Positions 34,727 to 43,100 of a stretch of 55,547 nt of DNA are shown here, piece after piece (position 1 is the first letter of the stretch; each line of letters opens with the position of its first letter). The stretch lies in IMG/VR virus record IMGVR_UViG_3300037961_002849, positions 1 to 55,547 of that record. The stretch is one strand, 5' to 3'. The notes beneath the pieces are model-generated. The model searched no databases, was not told where the DNA came from, and saw only the letters and a list, made by a program, of their open reading frames with translations. The DNA is from a virus. A program made the position numbers and the translations under genes.

Positions 34727-35164
34727 TTATTTGTCTCCGTATTTTTTGCGGAAATCAGCCACGGCTTTTGACCGGGCTTCATCATAAACGTTTTTTGATT
34801 TAGACATTTTTACAAGATCAGAATAATCAGAATCAGACATAGCCATGTCTTTACCCGATTCATCAATAGAATACTTTCCTCCTACACCGGCTTGTCTCAA
34901 ACCCTCACGCATATAATTAGCGGTCAGCATCATTAACTCTCTCTGCGGGTCAATTGCTCCGCCATCTTCGTACTCGTCTTCTGACATCATACCGCCTTTT
35001 GCCATCATGGATTCTTTCTCTGGCATCATACCACCATACTCCATGAGCATTTCCTTGGCTATCTCGCGTTGCTTAGGATCTTTTAGCAAAGCTGCCATCA
35101 TGCCGCCCGAAGCGTACATTTCTTTCATTTCGCCGCCTTTGGCATATTTCTTTCCTATTTTCAT
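34727..35164 (-). CDS. Met/Gly-rich small protein
   Basis: 145 residues, unusually rich in Met and Gly (repeated GGMM, for example YASGGMMAALL, MEYGGMMPEK, MAKGGMMSEDE). Three GGMM blocks at roughly 20-residue spacing make a low-complexity first half. The C-terminal half is helical and charged. Similar Met/Gly blocks occur in structural phage proteins. It forms its own transcription unit with a -7 box and terminators on both sides. Confidence 0.6.
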   Translation of the reverse strand: MKIGKKYAKGGEMKEMYASGGMMAALLKDPKQREIAKEMLMEYGGMMPEKESMMAKGGMMSEDEYEDGGAIDPQRELMMLTANYMREGLRQAGVGGKYSIDESGKDMAMSDSDYSDLVKMSKSKNVYDEARSKAVADFRKKYGDK

Positions 35165-35177
35165 AATTATGTCATTT

Positions 35178-35199
35178 GTTACGTAACGTCACAAAGATA
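35178..35199 (-). promoter_or_regulatory. -7 box TATCTTTG and palindrome GTTACGTAAC
   Basis: Leftward TATCTTTG at 35192-35199, 27 nt upstream of the ATG at 35164. Between box and start lies the perfect 10-bp palindrome GTTACGTAAC (35178-35187). Related TAACG-N6-CGTTA is at 49644-49659, near the portal promoter. The palindrome could be an operator. Confidence 0.5.
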
Positions 35200-35206
35200 A
35201 AAAAGA

Positions 35207-35232
35207 AAAGGCCCCCTTATCGGGAGCCCTCT
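35207..35232 (-). terminator. Terminator after the 35234 gene
   Basis: GGC-C-CCC pairs with GGG-A-GCC around TTATC, flanked by AAAA on the left; leftward transcripts end in a T-run. Confidence 0.6.
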
Positions 35233-35233
35233 T

Positions 35234-35410
35234 TTAGCTGTGCTGTGTCATTACCTTAAACGGAACCTCTAATGATCCACCCTTATGTGGCTTGAACTCG
35301 CCCTCGTGAGGCATCAAAAAGTAACGTCCTCTTTCGGTCATCCAATGATAACCGCTAGGAGCCTTGACGCTTACTTCCTTTTTTTTGTTTTCTTTTCTTT
35401 GAACTTTCAT
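35234..35410 (-). CDS. Small basic protein
   Basis: 58 residues, MKVQRKENKKKEVSVKAPSG followed by YHWMTERGRYFLMPHEGEF. A longer frame to 35434 would add MLKKISVA, but the element TATCTGTTG lies there, 2 nt before the chosen ATG, similar to the -7 boxes. The HWMTERGRYFLMPHEGEFKP block looks conserved; similar small proteins occur in marine phages. Function unknown. Confidence 0.6.
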   Translation of the reverse strand: MKVQRKENKKKEVSVKAPSGYHWMTERGRYFLMPHEGEFKPHKGGSLEVPFKVMTQHS

Positions 35411-35467
35411 CGCAACAGATATTTTTTTTAGCACACTTGCACTCCTTAGGTTCTAATACACACCACG

Positions 35468-35572
35468 TCATGAGCCACACGCTTCACAGTCTTCCGGGTT
35501 GGAGATGTTACACGTCGGTTGGTCAGCAGCTTCTAGATCAGTTACCCAAGAAGCAAAAGAGTCTTGTCCCAT
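35468..35572 (-). CDS. Small Cys-containing protein (34 aa)
   Basis: MGQDSFASWVTDLEAADQPT, then CNISNPEDCEACGS. Three Cys in CNI...CEAC suggest metal binding or disulfides. It fills the gap between the 35612 and 35234 genes on the same strand. It is too short for typical gene finders but strongly protein-like. Confidence 0.6.
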   Translation of the reverse strand: MGQDSFASWVTDLEAADQPTCNISNPEDCEACGS

Positions 35573-35611
35573 AGTATTATGAGTTTTAAAAATTAATAAA
35601 AAAAATGGTAA

Positions 35612-35794
35612 TTATTTACCCTTCACGGCATCTATAACATCCTTCGCCTCATCCACAGCATTGCTAGCCCTACGCTGCGTTTCTTCTACGGCTGCTATAA
35701 CTTTCTCGTCTAGCTCAGTCTGACCTAGAACGTATTTCCAAAAACGGCTATAGGTTTCTTTAATCCAAAGCCAAAATACTTTTAAATGTTTCAT
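35612..35794 (-). CDS. Small amphipathic protein
   Basis: 60 residues. The N-terminal MKHLKVFWLWIKETYSRFWK is an aromatic amphipathic helix able to lie on a membrane; the rest is a charged helix (ELDEKVIAAVEETQRRASNA). It is located in the envelope/lysis cluster (2 nt after the barrel gene), so a membrane-associated role is plausible. Confidence 0.55.
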   Translation of the reverse strand: MKHLKVFWLWIKETYSRFWKYVLGQTELDEKVIAAVEETQRRASNAVDEAKDVIDAVKGK

Positions 35795-35796
35795 AT

Positions 35797-36906
35797 CTAT
35801 CTAAACTGGTAATTAAGTCCACACTTTACTAAATAGAGCTCTCTATCCCAATACTTCATATATTCTCCCTCGATAAAGATACCCCAATTCAATCCAACTT
35901 TATACCCCAGTATTAGACCAGCGGAGTAGTCCATCCACTGCCCGGGTATCCAGTGGTTTGTAGTTTCTAGTTGATCCGCAAAATTCTCATAAGAAAAATT
36001 AAGATCACCTACAACGTGCCTATGCCAAGGCAATAAGTTTGCCCAAGAGTGAATCCAGAAGTCCTCGTTATAGTGATAATAGTCAACACCCATTATTGCG
36101 GACACGCTACCCAAAGCACCTATGCTGTCTAGTTTTGTTCTGTTGTAATCGTTGACGATGTCTCCATAAATATATTTACGAAAGTCTTCATCTGTATCAG
36201 CGACCTTAACTCCATTAGCATCTTCCCAGAACCAATCAAAATTATCTAGGACATCATCATTGTCATAATCAATGCCGTAGTAATAGTCTTCATATCCATA
36301 TTCAAAAGCAAGCTCCCACCAAGGGTTAAACTGTAAATAATCAGCAATAGGATTATAACCGTATGGCATATGCTGTCTGTACGCAGCTCCTAAGCTAAAG
36401 TCTAATTCTCCTAAATGAAGTCTTAAACGAGTATCAACCTGGGTATAGTTTAGATTAACCAGTCCTTGATCATAATACTCGCCCTTTACCATGAAGTACT
36501 TATTCAAGTACCTTAAAAAGTATCTTTGATTGATGTAGTCTCTACCCTGCTGTCTGCCTCTATCGTACTGAGCTAGGTATTCAAATCCCTTAACAGCTCC
36601 TACAGTAGCAGCGGTAGAAGTGTTTGACTGATTATGCCCATCGTAAAATCTATTCTGACGATTCTCATATTCAAATCTAGCTACACGACGAATCCCTACT
36701 GTAGCTCTGTAGTCAAAAGGATTTTCAATAGTTATGTTTTGCAAGTCGCCGCCTTGAGTGACATAGTATTCTGTCTGCGCCTCCATAGGAGATGCGGCCA
36801 TGGCACTAGTATAAACAGTGCTGTACTTAAAAAAATTCTTTACAATGTTTTGAGAAAACGATTGTGTTGATATGATAAAGAATGTTATTAAAAATATTTT
36901 TTTCAT
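35797..36906 (-). CDS. Outer-membrane beta-barrel-like protein
   Basis: 369 residues with a clear signal peptide (MKKIFLITFFIISTQSFSQ). The mature part is rich in Tyr, Trp and Asp with alternating beta pattern and ends in CGLNYQFR, close to the aromatic C-terminal strand signal of outer-membrane proteins. A phage gene of this kind could be a receptor mimic or block (superinfection exclusion), or take part in release through the outer membrane. It lies in a cluster with an exported thioredoxin-like protein, a TM/coiled-coil protein and a transglycosylase. Confidence 0.65.
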   Translation of the reverse strand: MKKIFLITFFIISTQSFSQNIVKNFFKYSTVYTSAMAASPMEAQTEYYVTQGGDLQNITIENPFDYRATVGIRRVARFEYENRQNRFYDGHNQSNTSTAATVGAVKGFEYLAQYDRGRQQGRDYINQRYFLRYLNKYFMVKGEYYDQGLVNLNYTQVDTRLRLHLGELDFSLGAAYRQHMPYGYNPIADYLQFNPWWELAFEYGYEDYYYGIDYDNDDVLDNFDWFWEDANGVKVADTDEDFRKYIYGDIVNDYNRTKLDSIGALGSVSAIMGVDYYHYNEDFWIHSWANLLPWHRHVVGDLNFSYENFADQLETTNHWIPGQWMDYSAGLILGYKVGLNWGIFIEGEYMKYWDRELYLVKCGLNYQFR

Positions 36907-36907
36907 C

Positions 36908-37261
36908 TTACCACTTGTTAGCCCCCGTTATTTTATCGACCTCTTCTTGAAGTTCTGAATAGTGAATGTCTAGATTTAATGAAAGACCTGCTTCCCACCG
37001 CTTTATCTCCTTACCATTATTATACAAAATAACAGTAGGGACAGAGCGTATACCTTCACTCTCTTTTAATTCTGGATCCTTGTCTATCCAAGCTTTGTAT
37101 ATTTTACAATCCTTTACTCTGGCTATATCTGAAAAATTGTTTGACGAATTAAACTCTGCGTTATAATGCACCAACACAATTCCTTTAACGCTAATCTTGT
37201 TCTTATTATCAAATGTTTGTGACGGCACTAAAAAGAGCACTGCTAGAATTAAGTTTTTCAT
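36908..37261 (-). CDS. Exported thioredoxin-fold protein without CxxC
   Basis: 117 residues with a hydrophobic N-terminal export signal (MKNLILAVLFLVPSQTF). VLVHYNAEFNSSNNFSD (29-45) occupies the position of the thioredoxin VDFWAxWCxxC block, but both Cys are absent. KIYKAWIDKDPEL, then RSVPTVILYNNGKEI (72-86) contains the cis-Pro loop. It should therefore be redox-inactive and may act as a binding or folding protein in the periplasm. It is 1 nt from the barrel gene. Confidence 0.7.
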   Translation of the reverse strand: MKNLILAVLFLVPSQTFDNKNKISVKGIVLVHYNAEFNSSNNFSDIARVKDCKIYKAWIDKDPELKESEGIRSVPTVILYNNGKEIKRWEAGLSLNLDIHYSELQEEVDKITGANKW

Positions 37262-37262
37262 A

Positions 37263-37541
37263 TCACTTCATTTCAAATAATCTTTCTTCGATCTTATCTA
37301 ACTGAGTTTTAATTTCCTTAACATCGCCCTGGGTGTTCATTATAGTTTCACGAACAAGCTCATCTTTGAGGTCGTATTCTGTTCGGCTAATTACTGGCGC
37401 AGGAAGCTCTTTTGCTTCTTCAATACCCGCTTGAAGATCAAAGTAGCCTATAGTTAGAACGCCTACACCCGCGACAATGGCCCCTATGGTTTTAAGAGAC
37501 AAGCCAATTACTGTGTTTTCAGATATTTCTTTTGGTTGCAT
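37263..37541 (-). CDS. Membrane/coiled-coil protein, possible spanin-like
   Basis: 92 residues with one membrane helix (IGLSLKTIGAIVAGVGVLTIGYF) and a C-terminal coiled coil (GDVKEIKTQLDKIEERLFEM). This topology suits an inner-membrane spanin or holin accessory. Adjacent to the transglycosylase (1-nt stop/start overlap). Confidence 0.6.
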   Translation of the reverse strand: MQPKEISENTVIGLSLKTIGAIVAGVGVLTIGYFDLQAGIEEAKELPAPVISRTEYDLKDELVRETIMNTQGDVKEIKTQLDKIEERLFEMK

Positions 37542-38425
37542 TATTTGCTTTGTTTTAAATCGTCGTATGCCTTCATATCCATGATAAAAGAGTTAACCCT
37601 TTCATCTTTATTTTTTTCTTTTCCTGCCCAATGATAGTCTGCCCAGTATTCTACCAATGGCATTTTACCAGTAAATAAGTCTGCTAAATCAGCTTTTGGA
37701 TGGGCAAGCTGATTCATTAAGAACAGATATTTTTGTTGCTCTAAAGATACGGTAGAAGCGTCAAAAGACTTAGAGGGGTATGCATCTTTAATCCAAGAGG
37801 GAATCTCGTACTTTGAGAGCTCTGGATGTGACTGATCTTTACCGCTGATAAGGTTGTACGCTCGGTTTATAGCGATGATGCCCCCATGTCCGTCGCCGAC
37901 TTCAAATTGAAAAGCACCACGCCCCGGTCCTCCGCCTTTTTGTTTTATGACTGGATCCCCCTTTGACTCATGAAATATAATTCTACTCATCACATCTTCA
38001 ATCTGTTCTGGAGACGACCCTTTTGTTCTGGCCACATAGCTTACAAGCTCTTGATAGCTGAGCTCTTTTTCTGGAGCATTTACAACACCGCCCTCTTCAA
38101 ATCTTCTTTTCTGGGATTTTGGTGGAGATTTCTTGCTTCCTCCTGGACCTGCCCAAAAAAGCTTGTCGGCCCAGTAAGCCGCGCTCATTTTACCCTTAGC
38201 GATGTTCTTAGCATGGCGCGCTTTAAAAGACTTACGCGCATCTTTAGAATAGTTGTGCCCCATCTTCTGATCTCCAAAACGAATCAAACGCACCTTGTTG
38301 CCGACCTTCGCGAGAACAACTCCTTTTTTTGTCGGGTGGCTTGGCGTGCGCTTAGCTTTGTTAACCCCTTTAAGACCGTGCTTTTTAAGGAGTCTCTTGA
38401 TTCTTTTTTTTAGATCGGTGCTCAT
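37541..38425 (-). CDS. Transglycosylase/lysozyme-like endolysin
   Basis: 294 residues. The N-terminal about 100 residues are basic and contain KKGVVLAKVGNKVRLIRFGD and KSFKARHAKNIAKGKMSAAY, a motif set often fused to or beside lysis/structural genes. The C-terminal half has MSRIIFHESKGDP with E153 as the catalytic Glu and GRGAFQFEVG (169-178), typical of transglycosylase-like lysozyme folds. It opens the envelope cluster behind a -7 box only 4 nt from its ATG. Confidence 0.75.
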   Translation of the reverse strand: MSTDLKKRIKRLLKKHGLKGVNKAKRTPSHPTKKGVVLAKVGNKVRLIRFGDQKMGHNYSKDARKSFKARHAKNIAKGKMSAAYWADKLFWAGPGGSKKSPPKSQKRRFEEGGVVNAPEKELSYQELVSYVARTKGSSPEQIEDVMSRIIFHESKGDPVIKQKGGGPGRGAFQFEVGDGHGGIIAINRAYNLISGKDQSHPELSKYEIPSWIKDAYPSKSFDASTVSLEQQKYLFLMNQLAHPKADLADLFTGKMPLVEYWADYHWAGKEKNKDERVNSFIMDMKAYDDLKQSK

Positions 38426-38429
38426 GAAG

Positions 38430-38437
38430 CAAAGATA
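38430..38437 (-). promoter_or_regulatory. -7 box TATCTTTG of the envelope cluster
   Basis: Leftward TATCTTTG, 4 nt upstream of the ATG at 38425. Transcription would start almost at the ATG (leaderless or nearly so). Confidence 0.6.
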
Positions 38438-38447
38438 AAAAATAAAA

Positions 38448-38466
38448 GGGGGGCAAAAGCCCCCCC
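38448..38466 (-). terminator. Terminator after the 38530 gene
   Basis: Perfect GGGGGGC/GCCCCCC stem with AAAA loop, followed leftwards by a T-rich run. Confidence 0.8.
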
Positions 38467-38482
38467 TTCAATAGTAAACCAA

Positions 38483-38515
38483 ACTCATATAAATGCCTTA
38501 TGAGTAGTTCAAAGA
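38483..38515. other. Inverted repeat and GCCTTATG motif
   Basis: ACTCATA-N9-TATGAGT (7-bp perfect arms) contains AAATGCCTTATG. A rightward ORF of 34 codons begins at the ATG (38500-38604) but runs antisense into the 38530 gene; I treat it as unproven. Confidence 0.5.
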
Positions 38516-38529
38516 TACATATAAAAACT

Positions 38530-38772
38530 TTATTCAGCGGTTTCTTGCTCAGTATATTCTCCGGTAGCTATATCGATACTGATCGATCCGTATTTTTCTT
38601 GTAGGTCTTTTTGAACTTCAGCAAGCTCTGTCTCTACTTGATCGAGTTGCGGTAAGGATTTCATAACAGCGGCAAAGCTTCTTCCTAAAGCCGCATAAAA
38701 GTTTGTTGATTGTGAAATTTTTTCACTAACCAAGGCAAGTTCTTCCTTGGTGATTTTCTTGGATTTTGCCAT
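38530..38772 (-). CDS. Small helical protein
   Basis: 80 residues, MAKSKKITKEELALVSEKIS, helical with a C-terminal QEKYGSISIDIATGEYTEQE. The terminal pattern is seen in small phage structural proteins. It lies in the fibre region, upstream of a strong terminator. Function unknown. Confidence 0.6.
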   Translation of the reverse strand: MAKSKKITKEELALVSEKISQSTNFYAALGRSFAAVMKSLPQLDQVETELAEVQKDLQEKYGSISIDIATGEYTEQETAE

Positions 38773-38808
38773 CTGAATTAAATTTAATTATGTAAAAGTA
38801 AAAAAATC

Positions 38809-39132
38809 TTACGATATATACTTGGTTACTGAAGTGGGATTAGCTCTTTCTGTAATCATCGCGTCTACAGATGCCTTTAGCTCCGCAACTTTATCAGCAC
38901 CCAATGCTGCCTCAACCCAAGCGGTAACAGAATCATTAGTCAAGTCGCTAAATGCTACGAAGCTTTCAATGCTGTCTGTAGCCAACGCGCAAGTTCCTAT
39001 TGTGCTATCTTCAACGCCATTGCTATCAACGCCTTTAAGACGCCAGTGTACTGTGTGAACTACGTCTGCGTTATCTCCAAGTGTGGGGTATGTGTCTACT
39101 GTTCTACAATCCCAAGAATAAGTGTTTGCCAT
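38809..39132 (-). CDS. DUF7936-like fibre-associated protein
   Basis: 107 residues with NTYSWDCRTVDTYPTLGDNA, then VVHTVHWRLKG and a helical C-terminus. This block recurs in small phage proteins near tail fibres; I recall it as DUF7936 but the number is from memory. A -7 box lies 23 nt upstream (39156-39163, TAATTTTG). Confidence 0.6.
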   Translation of the reverse strand: MANTYSWDCRTVDTYPTLGDNADVVHTVHWRLKGVDSNGVEDSTIGTCALATDSIESFVAFSDLTNDSVTAWVEAALGADKVAELKASVDAMITERANPTSVTKYIS

Positions 39133-39155
39133 TTTTTATGTTTTTATAGTTAATG

Positions 39156-39163
39156 CAAAATTA
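39156..39163 (-). promoter_or_regulatory. -7 box TAATTTTG
   Basis: Leftward TAATTTTG, 23 nt before the ATG at 39132, within TAnnTTTG. It would start the 38809/38530 unit. Confidence 0.45.
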
Positions 39164-39172
39164 ATCAAAATA

Positions 39173-40129
39173 CTAGATTTGAACTACTGTCTGGCTGTTC
39201 GCATTCGCAAAGTCATAGTTTCCGCTATCGTCAGCATCGTTTACAGAAGGTGCGCTCGTTGATGTATCTCCAAATATTAAGTTAGAAGTGTAACCAGCAT
39301 TTGCTGCTGTTATGGGTTTCCCAGAATTATACATTGCGGTAATGTTTGAGCTAGAGGACAGAGCGTCCCACATATGCATATACATATAGTCCGCAATACG
39401 GCTACCCCCGGTGTTGTGGTCGTTACCACAGAAGGTTAATTCGTCAAGTGTCATATTAACTCTGCTCCCATTATTGCTTGCAGCCGAAGTTGTCAATTCT
39501 GTTCCGTTCCAATACAAGTCAAATGCTGCATCAGCTGTAGACTGAGAGGCGTCATAGTTTAAAAATAAATGAACAAAGTTATCGCTATTTACATTTCCTC
39601 TATTTGAACCTGCCCAATTGTTGCTAGAGCTTGTCCCAGTGCCACAAGCTGAATTGTTATCGTGGAGCGCCCACTGCCTATCAAAGTTTGTAGAACCGCT
39701 TCTATATCTAGCTATAAATCTGTTTAGACCATAGTCGTATTGTAAGAAGAATCTATTTGCAGTAGATGTAGTGCCAGATGGGGTTAAGTCAAAAATAATT
39801 AAGTTCAAGTCTGTTGTTGCCCATTGCGGTCTAATCCATAATGAAATACTAAAGTCTTCGGATGTAGATTCAAGCGGCTTGTCTGTTGCTGAATCCCATT
39901 TAAGATCCGTATTCAAATCCCAATAATAAAAAGCAAAATCATGGTCATAGCTGTACCATTCGCTTATAGCATGAGGCTGTTGGTCATTGGGAAAGCTTGG
40001 ACTTGAAGTGTTGATTGGCTCAACAATACTTTCAACAGCTTCGGTAATGCTTAATTGAAAATTTGATGCTTGATTTAACTCCGTGGATATATCAGAGAAG
40101 CTTATCTGTCCGCTACTTGGTAATGCCAT
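39173..40129 (-). CDS. Tail fibre protein with LamG-like domain
   Basis: 318 residues. The first 40 (MALPSSGQISFSDISTELNQ) are the common phage fibre start. Residues about 85-290 look like a LamG/concanavalin-type sandwich: FSISLWIRPQW, FLQYDYGLNRFIARYRSG, VHLFLNYDAS, NMTLDELTFCG. Likely a receptor-binding module. Its ATG overlaps the stop of the large fibre gene. Confidence 0.7.
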   Translation of the reverse strand: MALPSSGQISFSDISTELNQASNFQLSITEAVESIVEPINTSSPSFPNDQQPHAISEWYSYDHDFAFYYWDLNTDLKWDSATDKPLESTSEDFSISLWIRPQWATTDLNLIIFDLTPSGTTSTANRFFLQYDYGLNRFIARYRSGSTNFDRQWALHDNNSACGTGTSSSNNWAGSNRGNVNSDNFVHLFLNYDASQSTADAAFDLYWNGTELTTSAASNNGSRVNMTLDELTFCGNDHNTGGSRIADYMYMHMWDALSSSSNITAMYNSGKPITAANAGYTSNLIFGDTSTSAPSVNDADDSGNYDFANANSQTVVQI

Positions 40130-43100
40130 TACAATCTATTTTCTAAATCAATAATGCGCTCTTCTAACTGAGATATGATTTCTTGTTGCTCCTTTACAGC
40201 CTCAACCAACAAAGCGGTAATGTTGCCGTATGCTACAGAATGTATTCCGTCTTCGTTCTCGTGAACTACCTCTGGTAATACCTCTTTGAGTTGCTGTGCA
40301 ATAAAACCAATCTTTTGCTTCTTGTCTTCATCGTTCTTCTTAACGAATGAAACACCTTGAATCGCTTGTACCTTTTCAAGAGAGTTTTGTAATGGCTTAA
40401 TATCTTCTTTTAGTCTTTCATCAGAGAAAGCGGTAATATCTGCTGCGGCTGTTACATTACCCGAGGAATCAATAGATAATTTAGCAGAAGATAAGTTATC
40501 ATTTGCATTATCAAATACAAACGAAGTGCTACCTGCGGGCACACCTATACGCCAAGCGGCAGAACCGTTACTCTCAAACTTTTGATTTACAAGACCCGAG
40601 CTAGCCGTAGTAAGGTGTAACTTTGCGTCAATGCTTGTTTCACCAACACCTACATTACCATTTGAGTTAATGCTCAATCCTAAGGTAGAACCTCCTCCCG
40701 TATAGAGGTTCATGCTCTCGTTGTCTAATACAGTAATTCTTGCTCTTTCGGCTGAATCATCTCTAAAGAAAACATAATTCGCTTGATTGCCCATAGACTC
40801 AATATCAAACGATGCCCAGTTTGTTGAGCTAGCTCTAACCTTAATTGTTGGATTAGACCCTACAACCTCAAGGTCTTCAGCAGGACTAGTGGTACCGATA
40901 CCCATATTCCCCCCAGTAAAATAACTATCCCCGTATGAACGCAGTAATATAGTTGTTACTCCACCATCAACAGCTTTAATTACGCCTCCGCTAGCATTAG
41001 ACTCTAATTGTGACCAGTGGCTTGTATTATACTGCGACCTAACATAGCTGCCAGTAGAGGTAATAAAGCTAGTTGCCTCAAATCCACCCGTTACATTAGC
41101 GCCTGCTGAAGAAGTTTCAAACTTCTTTGAATTGTCATAGTACAATTCTGCGGCTCCATCAGCAGTAAACAACGCCATTGTTTCGTTGTCATGCTTTCTA
41201 ATTCTTACTGCATTGCCCGAGTTAAGTCTTAATTCTCCCGTACCATTGTCATGAACATAACTATTATTGCCATCGTGATATATTTCTAAATCAACGGCAT
41301 TACCAAAATATGCCTTAACATTATCAGCGTGCTGTGTGTTTTTACTAAAAATTGTTGCTACAGACCCGCCATCTAATCTGAAGTATTCAGTAACACCACC
41401 CGAGCCATCATCACATATAAACTGAATGTCAGCATCGTCAGCTTGCTGATATATCTGCAAATTACCCGTGATATTGTTTAACACGCTGTTAGTGCCATCG
41501 TGATAAATCTGTAGGTCATTACCATTACCAAAGCCCGCTAAGACACTATCGGCGTGTTTTGTGTTTTTATCAAACTGCGTAAGTTCTGCACTGCCGTCAA
41601 TTCTAATGTATTGAGCGTTACCACCGCTTCCATCATCGCAGTGAAAAATTATATCTTTATCATCAGCCGCGTTTCTTATATATAAATCACCAGTGGCATT
41701 TTCAAAATAAGAATTTGAACCATCGTGGTGTACTTGTAAATCACTTGAAGCACCAAGTTGTACTCTTGCGCCATCTGCGAATCTAAATGATTTAGAACTT
41801 TCTGTTCTTTCAGTACTACCATCTAATCTAAAGTATTCAGCTACGCCACCAGACCCGTTATCAGACTTAAATATGATGTCTTTGTCATCAGCTTTATTCT
41901 GTATAATTATATCACCCGTTTCATTGGTAATAATTGAATCTGTTGCATCATGGCTAATTTTTAAATCTTCCGAATCACCAAATGCTGCTTTAGTATTATC
42001 TCTAAATAATGCAGTTGCGGCAAAGTTTATGTTTACAGCACTACCATCTAATCTGAAGTATTCAGTACGGCCACCACTTCCATCATCACATTGGAAAGTA
42101 ATATCTTGGTCATTAGCGTCATTTCTTATATATAGAGTCCCCGTTGAATTTGCAATAAGACTATTAGTTGCATCGTGTAGTATTTTTAAATCTCCGCCCG
42201 TACCTATTTGTATTTCACCGCTATCAACCATGCGTATATTTCTTTCAAAATATACTCTTGTTGCACTACCATCTATTGTGAAATATGTAGACAAACCACC
42301 GCTTCCATCGTCAGCTTTGAATATGATGTCTTTGTCATCATTGAACTGTTGGATGTATAAATCACCGATACCATTTGAATTTATGAGGGAGTCTGTTCCG
42401 TTATGGAGTAATCTTAAATCGTGGCCATTACCAATACGCAGCTGTACGTTATCATTAAGAGTAAGGTTACCACTCGTTATCGTTCCACCCGTAGTGGTCA
42501 TACCATTACTGCTTGTAAGGTAGCCAGCATCGTTATTGAATCCACTAATATCAACGGTTGCTGGATCGCCAGTAATATCAGTCCAAGTTACGGTGACACC
42601 ATTTAAAAAGGCTAATGAACCAAGTCCACGCTGCTCAACTTCCGTTCCGTTCATTACAAGGGCAGTAGTTGATGAGCTGTTAGCGTCTCTCGTTGCGATA
42701 GTTAACCTACCCCCTACATTTACATCTCCATTAGCTTTTACTCTAAAACAAACCTTGTCATAAGTGGTGTCTGTGGTATAGTTGCCACTACCCGAAAGCA
42801 CAGCAAAACTGTCACTTGCGTCATTGTCTTTAAGACCCAATACAAAATGACCGCTACTTGGTGCTTGTAGTAAACCACCAAATGTACTTCCATCAATTAA
42901 GCCATCAATATCTGTATCTGAAGAAGTCCAATTAGTTAGTAAGCCAAAGTTGTCAATAGTTACCGCTCCCGCGACGTGTAATTTTTGAGATGGGCTAGTA
43001 GTCCCAATACCAACGTTGCCCGATGAAATGATACGCATACGCTCCGTATCACCAGTAAAGAATCTTAAATAGTTACTAGCATTACTTCCGTCAATTCTAG

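Noticed and set aside
38500-38604. 34-codon rightward ORF after an AAATGCCTTATG motif
   Set aside because: Hydrophobic and signal-like (LFSGFLLSIFSGS), but most of it is antisense to the 38530 gene and no promoter is visible; kept only as a motif note.
41873-42523. 216-residue rightward ORF inside the fibre repeats
   Set aside because: It is the antisense reading of tandem repeats, which naturally produces a long open frame.
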